A stretch of 64,000 nucleotides of DNA from Paracoccaceae bacterium (GTDB taxonomy: Bacteria > Pseudomonadota > Alphaproteobacteria > Rhodobacterales > Rhodobacteraceae). This document shows positions 16,663 to 24,977 of this stretch, piece by piece. The translations under genes and the position numbers were made by a program. Every line of letters starts with the position of its first letter. Position 1 is the stretch's first letter. The stretch spans positions 1 through 64,000 of the forward strand of contig JABURR010000055.1 in the NCBI GenBank assembly GCA_014762635.1. The letters are read 5' to 3'. The notes under the pieces are model-generated. The model had not been told where the DNA came from. It searched no databases and was given only the letters and a program-made list of their open reading frames with translations.

Positions 16663-18489
16663 TCAGCCCTCGTCCGCGATTCCGTGTTCGGTCTTGTCCC
16701 AGTAGAATGGGCACATGACGATTTCCCATAGCGCCTTGTAAGATGCCAGCGAGGCCAAGGGGTAGTAGAGGTGCAGACTTGGAACCCAGGGCAGCAGGAA
16801 CCGATGCCCGGCCTTCCATGACCCCAACAGCCCGACGGCGACGGTGATCGCCTCTGACGCCAGGAATATCCCGGCGAGGGTGATCAGGGCGGCGGCGTCG
16901 AGATAGGCCTGCGCCGGATGCCATATCCCGAACGGGATCGCCCAGAAACTCCACAAGAGCGGCGCGAGCAAAGCCTGGCTCACGCTTCCGGCGAACAGGA
17001 TCTGGAACCCCAGGAAGCGTTTCGGGCCAAGCTCTCGCCACAGGCGGCATGGCTCGGACATATGTACCAGCCACGTCATCGCGAACCCTTTGATCCAGCG
17101 TGATCGCTGGCGAATCCAGGGCAGGGGACGGCAGTTCGCTTCTTCCCCGGTGACGGTGTCGATGAGTTCCGTGCGGTAGCCATGCCGTGCCAGCCGGATG
17201 CCCAGGTCGGCATCCTCGGTCACGTTATGGGCGTCCCAGCCGCCCACCTTCTCCAGTGCCTCGCGCCGCAGGAACAGCGTCGTCCCGCCAAGTGGCACCG
17301 CAAGTCCAAGCCGCGCGATGCCCGGCAGGATCACTCGGAACCAGCTTGCGTATTCCACGGTGAAGCAGCGCGACAACCAGTTTTTCTGCGCGTTGTAGTA
17401 GTCGAGCGCGCCTTGCAGGCAGGCGACCTCGGGCGGGCAGTTGCGGAAATGATCGGCCACGCGGCGAAGCTGCGCCGGGTCTGGTGCATCCTCGGCGTCG
17501 TAGATCCCGATGATCTCGCCCCGGCAGAACCCGGTGGCGTAGTTCAGTGCGCGCGGCTTGGTCTGAACCGTGCCGCGCGGGACCGAGATGGTCCGGAACC
17601 ACCCCGGCAACTCGGCACGGGCCAAGGCGGCTTGCGTGACGAGGTCATCCTGTTCGACGATCAGGCAAACCTCGAGCCGGTCGCGCGGATAGTCGAGGCG
17701 TGACAGCCGCCGGACCAGCCTGCCCGCGATCTCGCTTTCGCCGAACAGCGGAACCAGGATCGAGATGCTTGGATGATGCGCTGACATGGGAAGCCCTATG
17801 GTGGGTCTTCGGGGTCGCAGCAGCGCCAGCGCCGCCGCAACCTTGAGCCCCGTCCAAAGGACTAAAGTCAAAAGGGCCCAGCCCACGAGAGCCATGAACA
17901 GGAGGGCGGGGGCGAATATCCCAAGTGCTCCGACGCCCAGAATGGCAGTCCCCGCGACAAACGCGATGCGCCCCGGGTCCAGTTGCCGGCAGCTTTGGGG
18001 CAGGGGCAGAGAGGTTTCCGCGCGTGCCCGCAGGTGATCGGACCGCAGGGCAACGAGCCTGTCCCGTATCGTGCGCTCAGACGCGGCGATCATCCGCACG
18101 GGGCCGACCCGGGGTTCCAGCGCGCGGCGTCTACCGGAAAACTCATCCGGGCGCCCCGTGGCCAGAACAAGCACCCGGCCAAGCCGTTGCAGCGGCAGGA
18201 TGCCATGCGCCAGGCATGTGTCGAGCCCGATCTCGTCAATCAGGCGAGCGTCTCCGGCAAGGGTCGATGTCTTGGCGCATTCAGACCCGGCGAGGGCGGC
18301 AATGGCCGTTTCCAGGGTCTTTTCGGGCACCAGCCCGCTGGTCTTCAGGGCTTGGCCCAAGGTGGCGCCCGAGCATCTGCACTGCGCCTCGGCCTGTCTC
18401 AGCAGGTCGGGGCTGAGTGCCCCGCTCGCCACGAGGACCCGACCGAGGGACGGCGCCCGGTCTGCTGCTGTGTTGAATTGAATGGGCAA
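16663..18489 (-). CDS. Membrane GT2 glycosyltransferase with MshEN-like N-terminal region
   Basis: This 608-residue protein is a processive-type family 2 glycosyltransferase for an exported polysaccharide. Residues about 12-65 contain two MshEN-like motifs (SLGRVLVASGALSPDLLRQA and ATLGQALKTSGLVPEKTL), a fold that binds cyclic di-GMP in type II secretion ATPases. Two transmembrane helices follow near residues 170-225. The GT2 core shows IYDAEDAPDPAQL, VTEDADLGIRLARHG and the QxxRW motif (RQRSRWIKG), and more transmembrane helices follow. No polysaccharide operon surrounds it, so the product is unknown. Confidence 0.85.
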   Translation of the reverse strand: MPIQFNTAADRAPSLGRVLVASGALSPDLLRQAEAQCRCSGATLGQALKTSGLVPEKTLETAIAALAGSECAKTSTLAGDARLIDEIGLDTCLAHGILPLQRLGRVLVLATGRPDEFSGRRRALEPRVGPVRMIAASERTIRDRLVALRSDHLRARAETSLPLPQSCRQLDPGRIAFVAGTAILGVGALGIFAPALLFMALVGWALLTLVLWTGLKVAAALALLRPRRPTIGLPMSAHHPSISILVPLFGESEIAGRLVRRLSRLDYPRDRLEVCLIVEQDDLVTQAALARAELPGWFRTISVPRGTVQTKPRALNYATGFCRGEIIGIYDAEDAPDPAQLRRVADHFRNCPPEVACLQGALDYYNAQKNWLSRCFTVEYASWFRVILPGIARLGLAVPLGGTTLFLRREALEKVGGWDAHNVTEDADLGIRLARHGYRTELIDTVTGEEANCRPLPWIRQRSRWIKGFAMTWLVHMSEPCRLWRELGPKRFLGFQILFAGSVSQALLAPLLWSFWAIPFGIWHPAQAYLDAAALITLAGIFLASEAITVAVGLLGSWKAGHRFLLPWVPSLHLYYPLASLASYKALWEIVMCPFYWDKTEHGIADEG

Positions 18490-18557
18490 GGCAACACCTC
18501 CCGCTGAATGCAGGAGGAGACTGGGCCAACAGGGTTAAGCTCTTGTGAAGCTGCGCC

Positions 18558-19715
18558 TCAGGCGCGGGCGTCCATCGCCTTGGAGAACCGTTCGAACAGG
18601 TAGTAGCTGTCCTGCGGGCCGGGGCTGGCTTCGGGGTGGTACTGCACCGAGAACACCGGCTTGTCGGCCATGCGGATCCCGCAGTTCGACCCGTCGAAGA
18701 GCGAGACATGGGTCTCGACCACCCCTTCGGGCAGGGTCTGGCTGTCCACGGTGAAGCCGTGGTTCATCGAGGTGATCTCGACCTTGCCGGTTTCCTTGTC
18801 CTTCACCGGGTGGTTTGCCCCGTGATGGCCGTGGTTCATCTTGATGGTCTTGGCGCCAAGTGCCAGCGCCAGCATCTGGTGACCGAGGCAGATACCGAAG
18901 ACCGGGATGTCCTTCTTCAAAACTTCACGGATCATCGGCACGGCATACTCACCGGTGGCGGCCGGATCGCCCGGACCGTTCGACAGGAACACCCCGTCGG
19001 GGTTCAGCGCAAAGACCTCTTCGGCGGTGGCGGTGGCGGGCAGAACCGTCACGTCGCACCCGGCCGAGGCCAGGCAGCGCAGGATGTTGCGCTTGGCGCC
19101 GTAGTCGATCGCCACGACCTTGTGGCCCGGCGTCGTCCGGTTCTGGTAGCCTTCCGGCCAGGCCCAGCGCATCTCGTTCCAGCGGTAGCTTTGCGCGCAG
19201 GTCACGTCCTTGGCGAGGTCCAGCCCTTCGAGGCCCGGGAACTTGCGTGCCTTGGCGACCAGCGCCTCGATGTCGAAATTCCCGTCAGGATCATGGGCCA
19301 GTGCCACGTGCGGCGCGCCCTGCTGGCGGATCGCACGGGTCAGGCGGCGGGTGTCGACGCCACCGATGCAGATCCGGCCACGCCGAGCCAGCCAATCGGT
19401 CAGCCGTTCCGCCGAGCGCCAGTTCGAAGGCTCGGTCGGGTCCCACTTGACCACCATGCCCGCGGCCACCGGATCGGCGGTCTCGTCATCCTCGGGGTTC
19501 ACGCCCACGTTGCCCACATGGGGGAAGGTGAAGGTCACGACCTGCCCGGCGTAGGACGGATCGGTCATGATCTCCTGGTAGCCTGTCATGGCGGTGTTGA
19601 AGCAAAGCTCAGCCACGGTATCCCCCGTGGCGCCGAACCCTTTCCCGTAAAACACGGTCCCATCGGCAAGGGCGAGGCAGGCTGTCGGTTTCGAGATGGT
19701 CGCGGCTGACGCCAT
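18558..19715 (-). CDS. carA: Carbamoyl-phosphate synthase small subunit
   Basis: CarA hydrolyses glutamine and passes ammonia to CarB for carbamoyl phosphate synthesis (arginine and pyrimidines). The 385-residue length is normal. The N-terminal domain holds GYQEIMTDPSYAGQVVTFTF. The C-terminal class I amidotransferase domain has the catalytic Cys in VFGICLGHQMLALALG and the His-Glu pair in VQYHPEASPGPQD. carB is not in the window. The upstream intergenic region (19716-19896) is AT-rich and is shared with the divergent yqeY gene, so both promoters probably lie there. Confidence 0.96.
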   Translation of the reverse strand: MASAATISKPTACLALADGTVFYGKGFGATGDTVAELCFNTAMTGYQEIMTDPSYAGQVVTFTFPHVGNVGVNPEDDETADPVAAGMVVKWDPTEPSNWRSAERLTDWLARRGRICIGGVDTRRLTRAIRQQGAPHVALAHDPDGNFDIEALVAKARKFPGLEGLDLAKDVTCAQSYRWNEMRWAWPEGYQNRTTPGHKVVAIDYGAKRNILRCLASAGCDVTVLPATATAEEVFALNPDGVFLSNGPGDPAATGEYAVPMIREVLKKDIPVFGICLGHQMLALALGAKTIKMNHGHHGANHPVKDKETGKVEITSMNHGFTVDSQTLPEGVVETHVSLFDGSNCGIRMADKPVFSVQYHPEASPGPQDSYYLFERFSKAMDARA

Positions 19716-19896
19716 GGCAGATTCCCCCAGGGCAGAATTTCGGGGAAACTATGGAAACCCACGGGCGGGGTCAAGGTCAGGTGGAATTTTGGAAATTAAT
19801 AAAAAACAATAACTTAGTAGAATTTCACCCTGTTGTCACGAAATGCGCCTCAAGCTATCTTGTGCATTCGTGACACTCACCGGGATGGGAACACCC

Positions 19897-20355
19897 ATGG
19901 AATTGCGCAGCCGAGTCAATGATGCGTTGAAAACGGCAATGAAATCAAAGGATGCGGCGCGGCTTTCGACCCTGCGCCTGATCAATGCCGCCATCAAGGA
20001 TCGCGACATCGCCAAGCGCGGCGACGGGGAAGAGGGCGGCGTGTCGGATGCAGACGTGCTGTCCATCCTGGGCAAGATGGTCAAGCAGCGCCAGGAAAGC
20101 GCCCGCGCCTATGAAGAGGGCGGGCGGCTGGAACTGGCCGAGAAAGAGCGCGCGGAAATCCTGGTGATCGAGGATTTCCTGCCCAAGCAGCTTTCCGATG
20201 CCGAGGTGGAGGCTGCGATCGCCGCCGCGGTCAAGGAAACCGGCGCCAGCTCGATCCGCGACATGGGCCGCGTGATGGGCGTTCTGAAGTCGAAATACAC
20301 CGGCCAGATGGATTTCGGCGCCGTCGGTCCGAAGGTCAAAGACAAGCTGGCCTGA
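19897..20355 (+). CDS. GatB/YqeY domain protein
   Basis: This 152-residue protein matches the YqeY family, which is related to the tail domain of GatB, the tRNA-dependent amidotransferase subunit. It begins [20 protein letters not shown] and contains [33 protein letters not shown] and [22 protein letters not shown] 19897 has GGGA upstream; an ATG at 19885 in the same frame is the alternative. Divergence from carA is common in related bacteria. The exact biochemical role is not established. Confidence 0.88.
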   Translation: MELRSRVNDALKTAMKSKDAARLSTLRLINAAIKDRDIAKRGDGEEGGVSDADVLSILGKMVKQRQESARAYEEGGRLELAEKERAEILVIEDFLPKQLSDAEVEAAIAAAVKETGASSIRDMGRVMGVLKSKYTGQMDFGAVGPKVKDKLA

Positions 20356-20383
20356 TCGGGCGCGGTTTCTCGGGGGTATTCGT

Positions 20384-20707
20384 GTGACCTACGCCCTGTT
20401 CCTGGCCGCGGCACTTTCGGAAATCGCCGGATGCTTTGCCGTCTGGGCCTGGTGGCGCCTGCAGGCCCCGGTATGGGTTTTGCTGCCCGGCTTGGCCGCG
20501 CTGTCGCTCTTTGCCTGGTTTCTGGCGCAGACGCCGGTTGATGCCGCGGGGCGGGCCTATGCGGCCTATGGCGGGGTCTATATCGCGACGTCGCTCGGCT
20601 GGCTCTGGGTGGTTGAGGGGCGCGTGCCGGACCGCTGGGATCTGCTGGGCGCGCTGATCTGCCTGTGCGGGGCGGGGATCATCCTGTTCGCGCCGCGCAC
20701 GTCCTGA
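20384..20707 (+). CDS. YnfA/UPF0060 small membrane protein
   Basis: This 107-residue integral membrane protein has four predicted helices, typical of the YnfA (UPF0060) family, small multidrug resistance-like proteins. It starts on GTG 20384 with GGGGG about 8 nt upstream. Characteristic stretches are [37 protein letters not shown] and [19 protein letters not shown]. It lies 28 bp after yqeY. Its transport role in this organism is not known. Confidence 0.88.
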   Translation: MTYALFLAAALSEIAGCFAVWAWWRLQAPVWVLLPGLAALSLFAWFLAQTPVDAAGRAYAAYGGVYIATSLGWLWVVEGRVPDRWDLLGALICLCGAGIILFAPRTS

Positions 20708-20874
20708 CGCATTCTAGCAAGAATTGTTTCAAGCCCTTCCGCCTCGCTCTGCCGGGTAATCCATTCCCAACTTGAGAGACGAGGCCGCGCCACTCACCTT
20801 CACGCATTGAGCGCGGGTGCCGTCACGGACGGCGCGCTGGCGAGTTGAAATTCTTGTGGAGGGGAGGAGCCGAT

Positions 20875-21468
20875 ATGCTCATGGAAACCCTGTCTGTCGT
20901 CGCGCAGGCCTTTCTTATCTATCTTGCCGTGGACCTGATGGCGGGAATTTTTCACTGGGCCGAGGACACGCTCGGGAAGCCAACCTCGCCGATCTGGGGA
21001 CCGGCCTTCGTAGCGCCGAACGTGATCCATCATGACAAACCGAACGAGATGAACAAGATCCACTGGTTCCGCAACAACCTGCCGGTCTATGTCGCGGCGC
21101 TGGTGATCCTGGGCGTGGCCTGGGCCATGGACGCGCTGGTGTGGCAGGTCTGGTGGTTCTGTTTCGTCGGCCTCTTTTCGCAGCAGTCCCATCGTTGGTC
21201 GCACACGCCGCGCAAGGCGCTGCCTGCGCCCGTGCTTTATTTGCAGCGGATGAGGATCCTGCAGGACGGCAAGCATCACTGGAAACATCACCGTGGCGAC
21301 CATAGCACCCATTACTGCGTGGTGACGCCCTGGGTGAACCCGGTGCTGGATCGGATCGGGTTCTGGCGGTTCATGGAGCGGATCTTCGTACCGATCTTCG
21401 GCGCACCGCGCCGCCCGGATCTGAGCGACCGTGGTTGGTACCGCGACCGCGCGGCCTGGGCGGCCTAG
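20875..21468 (+). CDS. CarF/TMEM189-family desaturase (plasmanylethanolamine desaturase-like)
   Basis: This 197-residue membrane enzyme resembles CarF of Myxococcus and human PEDS1/TMEM189, which form the vinyl-ether bond of plasmalogens. The conserved features are VDLMAGIFHWAEDTLG, the histidine clusters NVIHHDKPNE, QQSHRWSHT and HHWKHHRGDHSTHYC, and the family segment PVLDRIGFWRFMERI. About three to four transmembrane helices hold the histidines in a di-iron desaturase arrangement. ATG 20875 has GGGGAGGAG at 20860-20869. The stop overlaps the convergent DUF2244 gene by 4 bp. The native substrate is not shown. Confidence 0.85.
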   Translation: MLMETLSVVAQAFLIYLAVDLMAGIFHWAEDTLGKPTSPIWGPAFVAPNVIHHDKPNEMNKIHWFRNNLPVYVAALVILGVAWAMDALVWQVWWFCFVGLFSQQSHRWSHTPRKALPAPVLYLQRMRILQDGKHHWKHHRGDHSTHYCVVTPWVNPVLDRIGFWRFMERIFVPIFGAPRRPDLSDRGWYRDRAAWAA

Positions 21469-22001
21469 CCCCGGTTGACCCGGCGCAGGCAGAGGTCCAA
21501 CTCGTCCCGCAGGGCCAGGCGTTCCTCGGGGCTGAGGAAGGCGCCAAGCTCGACCTCCCGATCTCCGCCCTTCAGCGTCAGGTAGTGCTCCACCGGGCCG
21601 CCTTTGTCGTGGATGTGCAGGCTGACCCAATAGGGATTGGCCTGCCAAAACTTCTGCTCCTTGCCGGGTTCGCTGCGGATCAGCTCCATGCGATCATGCC
21701 AGATCGACAGGTCCTCTCGTAGCTCTGCGGATTTGTAGCTGCGTTCCAGGAAGAACCACAGAAGCGCCAGCGTGCCCATCATGAAGGGCAGCAACGCCCA
21801 GAGCACCAGCGTGCCGAGCACGGCGAAAAGCGGGATCAGCAGAAGCAGGAAGGTTACGCCGATGAAACCCGCGAAGCCTGTGCGCGGCAGCGATCGGTGC
21901 GGCCAGAGCGTGAGCGAGGCCAGCGGCTCTGCCCCCGCAACGGAAGAGGCCCCGGAAATTTCCGGGGCCCCGTCCAGTGTCTTATGCCATTTGACCGGCA
22001 T
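21465..22001 (-). CDS. DUF2244 membrane protein
   Basis: This 178-residue protein matches the DUF2244 family, with two adjacent transmembrane helices (GVTFLLLLIPLFAVLGTLVL and a second ending MGTLALLWFFLERS) followed by a soluble region (FWQANPYWVSLHIHDKGG). It lies 12 bp downstream of ctaD on the same strand. This position is common in alphaproteobacteria and suggests a link to cytochrome oxidase, but no function is established. Confidence 0.82.
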   Translation of the reverse strand: MPVKWHKTLDGAPEISGASSVAGAEPLASLTLWPHRSLPRTGFAGFIGVTFLLLLIPLFAVLGTLVLWALLPFMMGTLALLWFFLERSYKSAELREDLSIWHDRMELIRSEPGKEQKFWQANPYWVSLHIHDKGGPVEHYLTLKGGDREVELGAFLSPEERLALRDELDLCLRRVNRG

Positions 22002-22013
22002 GTCCGATCCACC

Positions 22014-23687
22014 TTAGTGGGCGTGGCCCTTGTCCCAATCCGACTGCTTCGGAAGGGTTTCGAAGGTGTGCTCGGGCGGCGGCGACGGCAGCGTCCACTC
22101 GAGCGTATCGGCATACTCGTTCCAGTAGTTGTTCTCGGTCACGCGCTTACCGCGGAAGAGCGTGTAGAACACGATGCCGATGAACAGCAGGAACGAGACG
22201 AAGGAGATGTACGCGCCGATGCTCGAAATCTTGTTCCAGTAGGCGAAAGCCTCCGGATAATCGATATAGCGGCGCGGCATGCCCTGGCGGCCAAGGAAGT
22301 GCTGCGGGAAGAACGTGATGTTCGAGCCGATGAAGAACAGCCAGAAGTGGATCTTGCCCGCAATCTCCGGATACTGACGTCCCGACATCTTGCCGATGTA
22401 GAAGTAGACACCGGCGAAGATCGCATAGACCGCACCCAGCGACATCACGTAGTGGAAGTGCGCCACGACGTAGTAGGTGTCATGGTAGGCACGGTCGAGA
22501 CCGGCCTGGCTCAGCACGATGCCCGTAACACCACCCAGGGTGAACAGGAACAGGAAGCCGAACACCCAGAGCATCGGCGTCTTGAACTCGATCGAGCCGC
22601 CCCACATCGTCGCGATCCACGAGAAGATCTTGACCCCCGTGGGCACCGCGATGACCATGGTCGCCAGCATGAAGTAGGACTGCTGGGTCAGGCTCATGCC
22701 GACGGTGTACATGTGGTGCGCCCAGACGACGAAGCCCAGCACGCCAATGGCGATCAGCGCCCAGACCATCGGCAGGTAACCGAAGACCGGCTTGCGCGAG
22801 AAGGTCGCGATGACGTGGCTGATGATGCCGAAGCCGGGCAGGATCACGATGTACACTTCCGGATGGCCGAAGAACCACAGGATGTGCTGGTAAAGCACCG
22901 GGTCACCGCCACCGGCCGGATCGAAGAAGGTCGTGCCGAAGTTACGGTCGGTCAGCAGCATGGTGATCGCGCCCGCCAGAACCGGCAGCGACAGCAGGAT
23001 CAGCCACGAGGTGACGAAGATCGACCACGAGAACAGCGGAACCTTGAAGAGGGTCATGCCCGGGGCACGCATGTTCAGGAAGGTGGTGATCATGTTGATC
23101 GCACCCAGGATCGACGAGGCGCCCGACAGGTGCACGGCGAAGATCGCCAGGTCCATCGAGAAACCGCCCTCACGGGTCGACAGCGGCGGGTAGAGAACCC
23201 AGCCCACGCCCGAACCGGCCTGACCGTTGCCGCCCGGTGCCAGCACCGAGGCCACCGCCAGCGACGTACCGGCGACGAACATCCAGTAGCTGAGGTTGTT
23301 CATCCGCGGGAACGCCATGTCCGGCGCGCCGATCTGCAGCGGCATGAAGTAGTTGCCGAAACCGCCGAACAGCGCCGGAATGACCACGAAGAACATCATC
23401 AGGATGCCGTGGGCCGTTACCAGCACGTTCCAGATATGACCGTTCGGGCTACATTCGCCCGGAGCAGCGGCAGTGAAGCGCGCGCCTTCGAGGCACATGT
23501 ACTGAACGCCGGGTTCCGCAAGCTCCATCCGCATGTAGACGGTGAAGGCAACAGAGATGAAGCCCACCACCGCTGCGGTGAAGAGATAAAGGATCCCGAT
23601 GTCCTTGTGGTTTGTGGACATGAACCAGCGGGTAAAGAACCCCCGGTTGTCCTCGTGTTCGTGGCCGTGGATGGCTGCGTCCGCCAT
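22014..23687 (-). CDS. ctaD: Cytochrome c oxidase subunit I (aa3 type)
   Basis: This is the catalytic core of cytochrome c oxidase in the inner membrane, 557 residues with twelve transmembrane helices. The heme-copper site motif is [17 protein letters not shown] with the cross-linked His-Tyr pair, followed by the CuB histidines in [10 protein letters not shown]. The K-channel lysine is in [17 protein letters not shown], and the D-channel aspartate is in [19 protein letters not shown] 23687 follows an AGGAGGG at the right distance; the open frame upstream is not conserved in character. Subunits II and III and assembly genes are elsewhere. Confidence 0.96.
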   Translation of the reverse strand: MADAAIHGHEHEDNRGFFTRWFMSTNHKDIGILYLFTAAVVGFISVAFTVYMRMELAEPGVQYMCLEGARFTAAAPGECSPNGHIWNVLVTAHGILMMFFVVIPALFGGFGNYFMPLQIGAPDMAFPRMNNLSYWMFVAGTSLAVASVLAPGGNGQAGSGVGWVLYPPLSTREGGFSMDLAIFAVHLSGASSILGAINMITTFLNMRAPGMTLFKVPLFSWSIFVTSWLILLSLPVLAGAITMLLTDRNFGTTFFDPAGGGDPVLYQHILWFFGHPEVYIVILPGFGIISHVIATFSRKPVFGYLPMVWALIAIGVLGFVVWAHHMYTVGMSLTQQSYFMLATMVIAVPTGVKIFSWIATMWGGSIEFKTPMLWVFGFLFLFTLGGVTGIVLSQAGLDRAYHDTYYVVAHFHYVMSLGAVYAIFAGVYFYIGKMSGRQYPEIAGKIHFWLFFIGSNITFFPQHFLGRQGMPRRYIDYPEAFAYWNKISSIGAYISFVSFLLFIGIVFYTLFRGKRVTENNYWNEYADTLEWTLPSPPPEHTFETLPKQSDWDKGHAH

Positions 23688-23821
23688 TCGGTCCCTCCTG
23701 GTTCCCGTTGACACTATGCAGGCCGAGTCTTTGCCCAGCCCACAGAATTGCACCCGTTTTAGAGCCATGACCGGGCAGGGGCAATCTCAGATACCTCTTT
23801 GGACTGGGAAAAAATGGCGCA

Positions 23822-23848
23822 CCCCCGGGCAGACGCTTCCACCGGGGG
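23822..23848. repeat. Hairpin in the mnmH leader region
   Basis: CCCCCGG (23822-23828) and CCGGGGG (23842-23848) form a perfect 7-bp stem with a 13-nt loop, about 50 bp before the mnmH start. No T-run follows. It could structure the mnmH leader; nothing more can be said. Confidence 0.4.
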
Positions 23849-23897
23849 AACGCCAATCTCGCATTTCCATCCGCAGGCCTTGACGATAAAGAGGCGC

Positions 23898-24971
23898 ATG
23901 GCCTTTCAACTTGCAAATCTGGCACGGCTTGGCGACGCGCCGTTCGACACGATCATCGACGTGCGCGCCCCATCCGAATTCGCCGAAGACCACGTCCCTG
24001 GCGCCATCAACCTGCCGGTACTGGATGACGAGGAACGCGCCCGCGTCGGCACGATCTACAAGCAGGTCAGCCCGTTCGACGCCCGCAAGATCGGCGCCGC
24101 ACTTGTGGCGCGCAACGCCGCGCGGCACATCGAAGAGGCCTTGTTCGACAAGCCCGGAGGTTGGCGGCCCTTGGTGTATTGCTGGCGCGGCGGGCAACGG
24201 TCCAATTCTTTCGCCACGATCCTCGGACAGATCGGCTGGCGGGTCGAAGTGCTTGAAGGCGGTTACCGCAGCTATCGCCGACTGGTGGCAGGTGTGCTGC
24301 ACGATACGCCCCTGCCGCACCGGCTGATCCTGCTTGACGGCAACACCGGCACGGCCAAGACGGAACTTCTGCACCTGCTGGCCGCGCGCGGGGTGCAGAT
24401 CCTCGACTTGGAAGGTCTGGCCGCCCATCGCGGGTCCGTCTTCGGACCGGTGGCGCACCCGCAACCCGCGCAAAAGGCATTTGAGAGCGCCCTCGCGCAG
24501 GAAATCATGCGGCTCGATCCGTCCCGGCCCGTCGTGGTCGAGGCCGAATCGAGCAAGGTCGGCGATCTTCTGGTGCCGCCTTCGCTTTGGGCCGCGATGT
24601 GTGCCGCTCCACGCATCGAAGTTGCGGCCCCGTTGCAGGCGCGGGCGGAATACCTGACGCGGGCCTATGCGGACCTGACCGCCGATCCCGAGGCATTGCA
24701 GCAGACCATCGCCCTTCTTGTGCCGTTCCAGGGGCGCGAAAAGGTTGCACGCTGGCAAGAGATGGCCTCGCGCGCGGCCCATGTCGAACTGGCCGGGGAA
24801 TTGATGTCCGATCACTACGATCCGCGCTATGCAAAATGGCGCGAGAGGCAGGAGGCGAGCTGGCTTGGCCGGGTCGAGGCCGAAACCCTTGGCGAGGGCG
24901 CGCTTGGCAGCATAGCCGACCGGATCGCCGATCTCATCGCGCGGAAATGGACGCCCGCCGCGGCGGAATAG
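23898..24971 (+). CDS. mnmH: tRNA 2-selenouridine synthase
   Basis: MnmH (SelU, YbbB) converts 2-thiouridine at tRNA position 34 to 2-selenouridine using selenophosphate. The 357-residue protein has an N-terminal rhodanese domain with the active-site Cys in VYCWRGGQRSNSFA, then a P-loop domain (LILLDGNTGTAKTELLHLL) and the conserved VVEAESSKVGDL. ATG 23898 has GAGG at 23891; the longer in-frame extension lacks family features. Its substrate supplier selD is encoded convergently 6 bp away, so the two enzymes form a selenium pathway unit. Confidence 0.93.
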   Translation: MAFQLANLARLGDAPFDTIIDVRAPSEFAEDHVPGAINLPVLDDEERARVGTIYKQVSPFDARKIGAALVARNAARHIEEALFDKPGGWRPLVYCWRGGQRSNSFATILGQIGWRVEVLEGGYRSYRRLVAGVLHDTPLPHRLILLDGNTGTAKTELLHLLAARGVQILDLEGLAAHRGSVFGPVAHPQPAQKAFESALAQEIMRLDPSRPVVVEAESSKVGDLLVPPSLWAAMCAAPRIEVAAPLQARAEYLTRAYADLTADPEALQQTIALLVPFQGREKVARWQEMASRAAHVELAGELMSDHYDPRYAKWRERQEASWLGRVEAETLGEGALGSIADRIADLIARKWTPAAAE

Positions 24972-24977
24972 TCCGGG

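Noticed and set aside
20819-20833. GCCGTC-ACG-GACGGC palindrome before the CarF-like gene as an operator
   Set aside because: Short and GC-rich in a GC-rich genome; expected by chance often enough that I do not call it.
21897-23711. 604-codon plus-strand frame opposite ctaD
   Set aside because: Arg/His/Asp-rich complement of a membrane protein gene; ctaD has all heme-copper ligands on the other strand.
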